A DNA stretch of 6,979 nucleotides, taken from contig DKBA01000155.1 of the NCBI GenBank assembly GCA_002450985.1, positions 7,527 through 14,505 of the forward strand. Reading direction: 5' to 3'. Shown here in pieces: positions 1 to 5,160 of the stretch (its first letter is position 1; every line of letters begins with the position of its first letter). Both the position numbers and the translations under genes were made by a program. The stretch comes from Acidimicrobiia bacterium UBA6912 (GTDB taxonomy: Bacteria > Actinomycetota > Acidimicrobiia > Spongiisociales > UBA5794). The notes beneath the pieces were generated by a model. It did not search any database, was not told the origin of the DNA, and worked only from the letters and a program-made list of their open reading frames with translations.

Positions 1-77
1 TCCAGGGAATGGTGCCCAACCGCTACCAGGGATGGGACACGTGGAACGCCGCTTGGTGGTGGAGCCCGGCGGCGTGA
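1..77 (+). CDS. C-terminal end of an unrecognised plus-strand protein (partial)
   Basis: A reading frame enters from the left edge (first whole codon at 3) and stops with TGA at 75-77. The 24 visible residues include the tryptophan-rich stretch GWDTWNAAWWWSP. About 21 of 24 codons end in G or C, as in the real genes of this window, and the frame stops just before the convergent mutM stop, as a neighbouring gene would. I do not recognise the protein; the aromatic tail might suit a membrane or envelope protein, but that is a guess. The piece is too short to rule out chance, because GC-rich DNA often keeps frames open over this length. Confidence 0.4.
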   Translation, partial: QGMVPNRYQGWDTWNAAWWWSPAA

Positions 78-81
78 CCGG

Positions 82-912
82 TCAGCGCTGGCACTGCGGG
101 CACCAGTGGGTGCTTCGTTGCCGCAACACGACCCGTTGGATGGGCGTGCCGCACACGGGACACGGTTGCCCCTCCTTGCCGTAGACCCGCAGCCGGGAGG
201 CGAACTCACCGGCACGGCCGTCGGGGAGCAGGTAGGCGAGATCGTCCAGCGACGTGCCGCCCCAGCGCAGCCCGGCGTCGAGCGTGACCCGGATCGCACG
301 CCGCAGTCGCCCCAGCTCCTCCTTGGTGAGCGAACCGGCGGGCCGCTCGGGGGCGATGCCCGCCCGGTGCAGCGCCTCGTCGGCGTAGATGTTGCCGAGC
401 CCGGCCACGACGTTCTGGTCGAGCAGGAGGGCCTTGATCGGCGCCGTGCGCCCGGCGAGGCGTCTCGCCAGCTCGGCGACCCTGGGCAGGTCGGCGTACG
501 CATCCGGGCCGAGCCGGCCGAGCGGCGACGCCGCGAGCTCCTCGGGGGTGTAGGCGACGACGAAGCCGAAGGTCCGCGGGTCGACGAGCCGCATCTCCAC
601 CCCACCCCCGACCCGGACGATGACGTTGGTGTGCGGGCTCTCCGGGTCGCCCTTCCTGGCGAGGCTGACTCGCCCCGACATCCCGAGATGCGTCACCCAC
701 ACCAGGTCGCCGCTCAGGTCGGCCATGAGGAACTTGCCGTGGCGGCGGAGCCGCCGAATGGTGCGGCCCGTCACGCGAGCAGAGAAGTCATCGGGGTGCT
801 CTTGGCGCCGCACCATCCGGGGCCGGCGTACCTCGGCGGCGACGATGCGGCGCCCGGTGAGCGCCGGCTCGAGGAAACGGCGCGTGCTCTCGACCTCGGG
901 GAGCTCAGGCAC
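82..912 (-). CDS. mutM: Formamidopyrimidine-DNA glycosylase (Fpg/MutM)
   Basis: Base-excision repair enzyme that removes 8-oxoguanine and formamidopyrimidines and nicks the abasic site. The protein is 276 residues, normal for the family. The start is the GTG at 912, because processing then exposes the catalytic N-terminal proline: the protein begins (M)PELPEVE with Pro2 and Glu3. Lys60 in RRHGKFL matches the conserved catalytic-domain lysine (Lys57 in E. coli). HLGMSG carries the base-stacking methionine loop, and GLGNIYADEAL is the helix-two-turn-helix DNA-binding segment. The C-terminus is a complete zinc finger, CPVC, 16 residues, then CPQC, ending two residues later. It is the last gene of the cluster and its start overlaps the rnc stop by 8 bp, so it is probably translationally coupled to rnc. 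No good ribosome-binding site is visible. An in-frame upstream extension inside rnc is rejected because it would bury Pro2. Confidence 0.97.
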   Translation of the reverse strand: MPELPEVESTRRFLEPALTGRRIVAAEVRRPRMVRRQEHPDDFSARVTGRTIRRLRRHGKFLMADLSGDLVWVTHLGMSGRVSLARKGDPESPHTNVIVRVGGGVEMRLVDPRTFGFVVAYTPEELAASPLGRLGPDAYADLPRVAELARRLAGRTAPIKALLLDQNVVAGLGNIYADEALHRAGIAPERPAGSLTKEELGRLRRAIRVTLDAGLRWGGTSLDDLAYLLPDGRAGEFASRLRVYGKEGQPCPVCGTPIQRVVLRQRSTHWCPQCQR

Positions 913-1609
913 GCTGCTCGAAGGCGACGGCGGCGACCTGGGCGGCGGCCTGCTCGGCACGCTTCTTCGAGGTGCCGGTTCCCTCCCCGAGCAGCTCCCC
1001 TGCTGCGAACACCCGGGCCGTGAACTGCTTGGCGTGCTCCGGGCCGTCCTCGTCGACCTCGTACCTGGGCCGCAAACCGTGCCGGGCGAGCGTCTCCTGG
1101 AGCCGGGTCTTGTAGTCGCGCTCGCCCGGCGCCTCCGCCCGGTCGTCGATGATGTCGCGCCACAGGTCGAGGATCAGCGGCTCTACGACGGCGAGGCCTG
1201 CCTCTCGGAAGATGGCGCCGACCAGCGACTCGAGCGCGTCGCTGAGCAGCGAGTCTTTCTCGCGTCCCCCGGTCAGCTCCTCCCCACGACCGAGCAGGAG
1301 CGCCGGGCCGATCTCGATGTTCCTCGCCACTCTCGCCAGGGTGCGCTCGTTGACCACTGCGGCGCGCACCTTCGCCATCTCACCCTCGGCGAGGTCGGGA
1401 CGGGTGTCGAACAGATACCGGGTCACGACGAGCTGCAGCACGGCGTCGCCGAGGAACTCCAGCCGCTCGTAGGAGTGCTCGAGCTGCTGCTCACCGGCGT
1501 AGGACCGGTGGGTGAGGGCCTCGACGAGCTGCACCCGATCCGTGAACGCGTACCCGAGCAAGTCCTCGAGGCGAGCGACGGCGGCGGTGTGGGAACCGGT
1601 GTCAGACAC
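905..1609 (-). CDS. rnc: Ribonuclease III
   Basis: Double-strand-specific endoribonuclease that processes rRNA precursors and some mRNAs; it acts as a homodimer. The 234-residue protein has the usual two-domain build. The catalytic domain covers about residues 12-155 and carries the signature ERLEFLGD (48-55, with Glu48, Glu51 and Asp55) and the second acidic pair in DALESLVGAIF (Asp124, Glu127). A C-terminal double-stranded-RNA-binding domain runs from about DYKTRLQE to the end, with the lysine-bearing GTSKKRAEQAAA helix start. The frame stays open far upstream inside plsX, but that extension is antisense-like and low in similarity to anything. I chose the GTG at 1609, which overlaps the plsX stop by 8 bp and gives a normal N-terminus about 10 residues ahead of the domain. 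No clear Shine-Dalgarno precedes it, suggesting reinitiation after plsX. Confidence 0.96.
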   Translation of the reverse strand: MSDTGSHTAAVARLEDLLGYAFTDRVQLVEALTHRSYAGEQQLEHSYERLEFLGDAVLQLVVTRYLFDTRPDLAEGEMAKVRAAVVNERTLARVARNIEIGPALLLGRGEELTGGREKDSLLSDALESLVGAIFREAGLAVVEPLILDLWRDIIDDRAEAPGERDYKTRLQETLARHGLRPRYEVDEDGPEHAKQFTARVFAAGELLGEGTGTSKKRAEQAAAQVAAVAFEQRA

Positions 1610-2588
1610 GGGTCGGAGTGGTGGCGAGCCCCTGCTCGATCTTGGCGGGGAGTCCGTTGTTCGCCCCTTCGCGGGCCATGGAGATGGCATTGGCGATCGC
1701 CACACGAGATGACGAACCGTGGGCGATGACGACGACGCCGTCCACCCCGAGGAGGTGGGCGCCGCCGACGGTCTCCGGATCGAGCCGCCTGCGGAAGTCG
1801 GAGAGCGCAGGCGCCAGGCGGGCGATGAGATCCTGCAATTCCCGGTGACCGGCGATCGCCTCGGCGAGGAGGGTCTGCACCATGAGGGCGGCACCCTCCG
1901 CCGTCTTCAGCAGGACATTCCCGGTGAACCCGTCGGTGACGAACACGTCGGCCGTCGCGGTGGCGAGGTCGCGACCTTCGACGTTGCCGACGAAGTTGAT
2001 GCCGGGAATCGCGCCGATGAGCCGGTGCGCCTCCTTCTCCACGTCCCGGCCCTTGCCGTCCTCTTCCCCGATGTTGAGGAGCCCGACACGGGGCCGGTCG
2101 AGACCGAGATGGGAGGACGCCAGCGCCGAGCCCATCACGGCGAACTGGGCGAGCTGGTCGGCACGGGCCGTCAGGTTGGCGCCGCTGTCGAGCACGATCT
2201 TGTGGGTGGGCATCAACGTTGCGATGGCAGGACGTGTCACGCCCGGCAGCCTGCCCACGATGAGCGCCGCGGCTGCCATGGCGGCGCCGGTGGAGCCGGC
2301 GGAGACGAAGCCCTGGGCGTCGCCCGAGGCCACGAGGCGAGCGGCCACGCTGACGGATGCGTCCTTCTTCTCCCGCAGCGCGGTGGTCGGGTCATCCGCC
2401 ATGTCGATCACCTCGGAGGCATGCACCACCGGGAGCTCGGCCTGGCGCGCTTCGAGGATCGGGGAGATGCGGTGGGCATCGCCCACCAGCACCACGTCTG
2501 CCCCTGCATCCGCAGCCGCGACCGCCCCGAGAACGATCTCCTCGGGAGCCCGGTCGCCGCCCATGGCATCGACTGCGATGCGGGACAC
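1602..2588 (-). CDS. plsX: Phosphate acyltransferase PlsX
   Basis: Soluble, membrane-associated enzyme that converts acyl-ACP and phosphate to acyl-phosphate, the acyl donor for PlsY in phosphatidic acid synthesis. The 328-residue length is typical. The start is the GTG at 2588, giving the family N-terminus (V)SRIAVDAMGGDRAP. Further family motifs are SAGSTGA (97-102 region), LDSGANLTARADQLAQFA (133-150), LLNIGEEDGKG (170-180), FVGNVEGRD (199-207) and VTDGFTGNVLLK (217-228). It starts 7 bp after the rpmF stop and overlaps rnc at its 3' end. The rpmF-plsX pairing is common across bacteria and ties lipid synthesis to ribosome production. The upstream in-frame extension into the rpmF region has unrelated composition and was left out. 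Confidence 0.96.
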   Translation of the reverse strand: MSRIAVDAMGGDRAPEEIVLGAVAAADAGADVVLVGDAHRISPILEARQAELPVVHASEVIDMADDPTTALREKKDASVSVAARLVASGDAQGFVSAGSTGAAMAAAALIVGRLPGVTRPAIATLMPTHKIVLDSGANLTARADQLAQFAVMGSALASSHLGLDRPRVGLLNIGEEDGKGRDVEKEAHRLIGAIPGINFVGNVEGRDLATATADVFVTDGFTGNVLLKTAEGAALMVQTLLAEAIAGHRELQDLIARLAPALSDFRRRLDPETVGGAHLLGVDGVVVIAHGSSSRVAIANAISMAREGANNGLPAKIEQGLATTPTRV

Positions 2589-2595
2589 GTGACGC

Positions 2596-2772
2596 TCAGG
2601 TCGTCGGAAGGACTTCGCGACGCTTGTAGGTACCGCACTCGGCACACGCCCGGTGCGGGAGGTGCATCGCACCGCACTGCTGGCACGCAACCGTCGTGGG
2701 TGCGGCGACCTTCCACTGCGCCTTGCGCCGCCGCGTCCGCGATCGCGACATCTTCTTCTTGGGTACCGCCAT
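2596..2772 (-). CDS. rpmF: 50S ribosomal protein L32 (zinc-binding form)
   Basis: Small protein of the large ribosomal subunit, 58 residues, a normal size for L32. The ATG at 2772 gives the family start MAVPKKKMSRSRTRRRKAQW, lysine- and arginine-rich for rRNA contact. Four cysteines at 30, 33, 43 and 46 (CQQC and CAEC) form the zinc ribbon of the C+ form; zinc-independent paralogues lack them. A Shine-Dalgarno GAGG sits six bases before the ATG. The longer in-frame start at 2829 would read back into the DUF177 gene and is not supported. It lies 19 bp after the DUF177 stop and 7 bp before plsX, a classical yceD-rpmF-plsX arrangement. Confidence 0.96.
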   Translation of the reverse strand: MAVPKKKMSRSRTRRRKAQWKVAAPTTVACQQCGAMHLPHRACAECGTYKRREVLPTT

Positions 2773-2778
2773 GGCGAA

Positions 2779-2782
2779 CCTC
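2779..2782 (-). promoter_or_regulatory. Ribosome-binding site of rpmF
   Basis: GAGG on the minus strand, six bases before the rpmF ATG at 2772. It supports that start over the upstream in-frame candidate. Most other genes in this cluster have no such clear motif. Confidence 0.65.
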
Positions 2783-2791
2783 GCTTCGGGA

Positions 2792-3298
2792 TCAGTCCCC
2801 GGACTCGAAGAGGTCCTCGAGGACCGCAAAGGGCGACTCGAGACGCCCTGCCGGGTCGTGGGTCGATGTATTCAAGCCGCTTTCCGTTCCCCGAACAAGT
2901 CCCGCACAGTCGGGGTCACACACCGGGAGCAAAGGCATCGAGAGCAACACCTCGTCGCGCAGCATCGGCTCGAGGTCGAGCTCGTCCCCGTGCAGCTCGT
3001 AGCCGTCGTCGCCACCTTCACGCTCGGCGATCTGGTCGATGTCGACATCGACCAGGACGTCGGTGTCCTCGAGGCAACGGGAGCAGGTGTGGCGGACCGT
3101 GACCATCACCGTGCCCCGGACGACGACCCCGCCCGAGGCAGCGCTCAGCACGAGTTCGGCGACGAGCGGCGGGTCGGGCAGCACACGGGACAGCTCGATC
3201 GACCAGTCGACGGGGGCGGACACTCGATGGCTTCGCGGTGCCCCGCCGTGACGGACGAGGTCGCCCACGTGCACCAGAAAGGGGGAAGCGTGCGCCAT
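2792..3298 (-). CDS. DUF177/YceD family protein
   Basis: Protein of 168 residues in the YceD/DUF177 family, usually found just upstream of rpmF and linked to 23S rRNA or ribosome production in other bacteria; its biochemical activity is not certain. The start is the ATG at 3298, giving the typical actinobacterial opening ASPFLVHVGDLVR. Family landmarks are RHTCSRCL (Cys72, Cys75) in the middle and PLLPVCDPDCAGL (Cys127, Cys131) toward the end, followed by the acidic tail SPFAVLEDLFESGD. Many relatives continue with a further GLCPxCG cysteine pair and then LN; here that part reads GLVRGTESGLN, so the last two cysteines are missing. The gene follows a 55-bp gap with a probable promoter and heads the rpmF-plsX-rnc-mutM series. 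The name is by family and position only. Confidence 0.9.
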   Translation of the reverse strand: MAHASPFLVHVGDLVRHGGAPRSHRVSAPVDWSIELSRVLPDPPLVAELVLSAASGGVVVRGTVMVTVRHTCSRCLEDTDVLVDVDIDQIAEREGGDDGYELHGDELDLEPMLRDEVLLSMPLLPVCDPDCAGLVRGTESGLNTSTHDPAGRLESPFAVLEDLFESGD

Positions 3299-3310
3299 CC
3301 CCGAATTGTA
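3299..3310 (-). promoter_or_regulatory. Probable promoter giving a leaderless DUF177-rpmF-plsX-rnc-mutM mRNA
   Basis: On the minus strand TACAAT occupies 3310-3305, one mismatch from the TATAAT -10 consensus. It is followed by six bases (TCGGGG) and then the ATG of the DUF177 gene at 3298. Transcription normally starts about six to seven bases past a -10 box, which would place the first base of the mRNA on or next to the A of the ATG. No Shine-Dalgarno is seen between them, consistent with leaderless translation, which is common in Actinobacteria. The -35 region is weak: TCGGAT lies at 17-bp spacing, over an 8-bp palindrome CCGATCGG (3330-3337). This is the only sizeable gap inside the cluster. 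Confidence 0.55.
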
Positions 3311-3353
3311 GGAACGGCGGGCGGCGAATCCGATCGGCGGCGGCGAGAGCCGG

Positions 3354-3869
3354 TCACTCCGACAGGGGCGGCTCCGGGGACGCGGGCAGGGCACGATGCA
3401 GCTCGGCGCGGGACTCTTGCACGTAGCGCAGCAGCTCGCCGAGCACGGCCTCCGCCTCGGCGAGGTGGCGCTCGGCGATGTCCTCGGCCTCGAGCCTGAT
3501 GCGCTCGGCGTCGGTCTCGGCCTGCCGCACCAGACGATTGGCCTCCTCGACGGCCTCGGCGACGATGTAGCTCTCGCTGACGAGCTCCTCGGACCGCGCC
3601 TGCGCCTTGGCGATGACGTCGCGCGCGGTCTCGTTCGTACGCGCGATGTAGGCCTCGCGCTGGCGGACCATCCAGCGAGCGGCGCGCAGTTCCTCGGGCA
3701 GCGCCTGCTGCAGGGCACGCAGCTTGTCGATGAACTCGTCGCGGTGCAGCATCACGTTGCTCGACAGCGGGACCGGCCTGGCCTCCTCGACCTCGACGAT
3801 GAGCGCCTCGAGCTGATCCATGAGCTGGCCGGGGATGGGCGGCGGGGGTGGACGGTGCTCGTCAGTCAT
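3354..3869 (-). CDS. SepIVA/DivIVA-like coiled-coil protein
   Basis: A 171-residue, highly charged protein. Residues 1-14 are proline-rich (RPPPPPIP). A short segment follows (about 17-62, LIVEVEEARPVPLSSNVML and DEFIDKLRALQQALPEEL) that resembles the start of actinobacterial DivIVA-like septum proteins. Residues about 62-160 form a long alanine-, glutamate- and arginine-rich helix likely to be a coiled coil. There is no signal peptide or membrane segment, so it should be cytoplasmic, perhaps at the inner face of the membrane or septum. In mycobacteria the gene in the equivalent place beside DUF177-rnc is sepIVA, needed for septation; similarity of sequence style and position suggests the same family, but this protein is clearly shorter. 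Its ATG overlaps the coaD stop by 8 bp (ATGACTGA). Automated pipelines may label it an ATP synthase b-subunit-like protein because of the helix; no ATP synthase genes are nearby. Confidence 0.8.
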   Translation of the reverse strand: MTDEHRPPPPPIPGQLMDQLEALIVEVEEARPVPLSSNVMLHRDEFIDKLRALQQALPEELRAARWMVRQREAYIARTNETARDVIAKAQARSEELVSESYIVAEAVEEANRLVRQAETDAERIRLEAEDIAERHLAEAEAVLGELLRYVQESRAELHRALPASPEPPLSE

Positions 3870-4341
3870 CGTGCACCCGCGCCTTCAGGGCGTCGAGGAC
3901 GGGGGCCGGAATCAGAGAGTCGACGGAGCCGCCAAGACCGGCGACTTGCTTGATGAGCGACGACGACAGGTAGCCGTACTCGGGCTTGGTGGCGATGAAC
4001 ATCGTCACGATGCCCGAGAGGTGGCGGTTCATCTGGGACATCTGGAGCTCGTAGTCGAAATCGGTGATGGCGCGCAGACCCTTGACGATCACGTCGCTGC
4101 GAGTCTGGCGGGCATAGTCGACGAGGAGGCCATCGAACGAGCCGATCTCGACGTTGGGCCAGTTGGCGCAGCACTCCTTCAGCAGCTCGATACGCTCCTC
4201 CGCCGAGAAGAGTGGATCCTTCGAAGGGTTGCGAACCACGGCGACCAGCACGGTCTCGAAGATGGCGGCGCACCGCTCGATCACATCGAGGTGTCCCTTG
4301 GTGGGCGGATCGAAGCTGCCGGGCACGAGCGCCGAGGTCAC
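3862..4341 (-). CDS. coaD: Phosphopantetheine adenylyltransferase (CoaD)
   Basis: Adenylates 4'-phosphopantetheine to dephospho-CoA, the fourth of the five steps from pantothenate to coenzyme A. The protein is 159 residues, standard for the family. The N-terminus has PGSFDPPTKGH (7-17), with the nucleotide-binding TxGH motif at Thr14 and His17. VKGLRAITDFDYELQMSQMN (86-105 region) is the conserved middle block, and YLSSSLIKQVAGLGG (124-138) is the second nucleotide-binding loop (SSSxxK). The start is the GTG at 4341, which overlaps the rsmD stop as GTGA and has AAGGGG five bases upstream. The ATG-like upstream start at 4365 would add eight residues that only mirror rsmD sequence. rsmD-coaD pairing is widespread in bacteria. 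Confidence 0.96.
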   Translation of the reverse strand: MTSALVPGSFDPPTKGHLDVIERCAAIFETVLVAVVRNPSKDPLFSAEERIELLKECCANWPNVEIGSFDGLLVDYARQTRSDVIVKGLRAITDFDYELQMSQMNRHLSGIVTMFIATKPEYGYLSSSLIKQVAGLGGSVDSLIPAPVLDALKARVHDD

Positions 4342-4880
4342 GAGGTCCCCTTGCGATACCGCCACACCTCGGCATCGCCGTAGCGACGCCGGTCCACGAG
4401 CGTGAGCCCCGCCAACTGCTGCGGCGGTTCCTCGCCCTTGCGGCGATGTACGACGACGGTTGCCCCGTCGGTCAAGATCGGCTCCAATCGCTCCAAGACC
4501 TGCAAAACGGACGCTAGTGGGAGCGCATACGGAGGGTCAACGAATGCCAGGTCCACCGGCTCGGCGATCCGGGCGACGTGGCGCTCGGCGTCGTCGGCGA
4601 CGACCTCTCCGCCAAGGCCGACTGCGGCGACGTTGCGGCGCAGGGCGTCGAGGGCTCCGCGATCCCGTTCGACGAACACCACCGAAGCCGCGCCCCTACT
4701 CAGCGCTTCGAGCCCCACCGATCCCGAGCCTGCGTACAGATCGAGCACCCTGGCGCCGATCACCTCTGCGCCGAGCGACGAGAACAGCGCCTCCCGCACC
4801 CGATCGGTGAGAGGCCGCGTCGCCCCGCCTCGCGGCGAGGCAAGGCGGCGGCCCTTGGCGGAGCCAGCGATGATGCGCAT
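4338..4880 (-). CDS. rsmD: 16S rRNA (guanine-966-N2) methyltransferase RsmD
   Basis: S-adenosylmethionine-dependent enzyme that methylates a guanine (G966 in E. coli) of 16S rRNA during small-subunit assembly. The 180-residue protein starts MRIIAGSAKGRRL, the family hallmark, so the ATG at 4880 was chosen over the TTG 36 bp upstream. TRPLTDRVREALFSSL (21-36) is the conserved block before the fold. Motif I is VLDLYAGSGSVGLEAL (45-60), FVERD (69-73) holds the acidic residue expected to bind the cofactor ribose, and the catalytic motif is FVDPPY (113-118). It is the first gene of the cluster. No Shine-Dalgarno is visible; CATCCT seven bases before the ATG could be a weak -10 box for a leaderless start, but that is speculative. 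recG, often upstream of rsmD in Actinobacteria, is not here. Confidence 0.95.
   Translation of the reverse strand: MRIIAGSAKGRRLASPRGGATRPLTDRVREALFSSLGAEVIGARVLDLYAGSGSVGLEALSRGAASVVFVERDRGALDALRRNVAAVGLGGEVVADDAERHVARIAEPVDLAFVDPPYALPLASVLQVLERLEPILTDGATVVVHRRKGEEPPQQLAGLTLVDRRRYGDAEVWRYRKGTS
4347..4352 (-). promoter_or_regulatory. Ribosome-binding site of coaD
   Basis: AAGGGG on the minus strand, five bases before the GTG at 4341 and inside the end of rsmD. It favours the GTG start and the GTGA overlap with rsmD. Confidence 0.6.
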
Positions 4881-5021
4881 GGGGTCGAGGATGGGAGATC
4901 TGGGACGCCGCGGCAAGGACCCTCGTGGCGGGTCGAGCGACCTCGGGTGGGTTGTCGGCGTTGAGCCAACGCGCGCGGCGAAGGCGTGCGTGGTGCCGGA
5001 TCGGCTCGGAACGGAGTGTGC

Positions 5022-5061
5022 CGGACGATCCCCGCATCCGTGTTCGAGATACGGACGATCC
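5022..5061. repeat. Pair of 10-bp direct repeats upstream of rsmD
   Basis: CGGACGATCC occurs at 5022-5031 and again at 5052-5061, exactly 30 bp apart (about three helical turns). They lie 142-181 bp upstream of the rsmD start. Between them is a small hairpin (TCCGT at 5037-5041 with ACGGA at 5051-5055). They could be a paired protein-binding site; chance is also possible. Confidence 0.35.
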
Positions 5062-5076
5062 TTCAGTCATCCTCGA

Positions 5077-5099
5077 ACGCGAGCCCGTCGGGCTCGCGT
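5077..5099 (-). terminator. Second hairpin terminator downstream of the ThrE-like gene
   Basis: A perfect 10-bp inverted repeat, ACGCGAGCCC and GGGCTCGCGT, around a 3-base loop. It begins 62 bases past the stop of the ThrE-like gene and well before rsmD. There is no T-run on either side, but GC-rich actinobacterial terminators often lack one. It would separate the exporter-like gene from the rsmD cluster. Confidence 0.55.
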
Positions 5100-5126
5100 G
5101 ACTGGACCTCGGTCCGCATTCCGCTG

Positions 5127-5157
5127 GCGACCGTCCCAGGCTCGGCAATACGGTCGC
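5127..5157 (-). terminator. First hairpin terminator downstream of the ThrE-like gene
   Basis: An 8-bp perfect inverted repeat, GCGACCGT (5127-5134) and ACGGTCGC (5150-5157), with a 15-base loop. It begins three bases past the stop codon of the ThrE-like gene. No T-run follows. Together with the stronger hairpin at 5077-5099 it looks like a tandem terminator. Confidence 0.4.
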
Positions 5158-5160
5158 ACA

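Noticed and set aside
106..1023. Plus-strand open frame (305 codons) opposite mutM and rnc
   Set aside because: It lies antisense to genes with complete catalytic motifs, and its residues have no recognisable domain.
1719..3002. Long plus-strand open frame (427 codons) opposite plsX, rpmF and DUF177
   Set aside because: It runs antisense across three certain genes, has histidine/arginine/glycine-rich composition and no family motif; it is a by-product of high GC content.
4881..4916. Longer rsmD start (TTG at 4916)
   Set aside because: The family starts at MRIIAGSAKGRRL, and the added 12 residues are unlike RsmD N-termini; the GAGGG before the TTG is too close to act as a normal ribosome-binding site.
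5037..5055. tRNA T-arm-like sequence (TTCGAGA loop in a short stem)
   Set aside because: The stem needs a G-T pair at the invariant G53-C61 position, the loop ends with A where a pyrimidine is expected, and no acceptor stem, anticodon arm or D arm surrounds it.
5104..5115. GGACC-TC-GGTCC inverted repeat between the two terminator hairpins
   Set aside because: The two-base loop is too tight for the full stem to fold, and such short repeats are common in GC-rich DNA.
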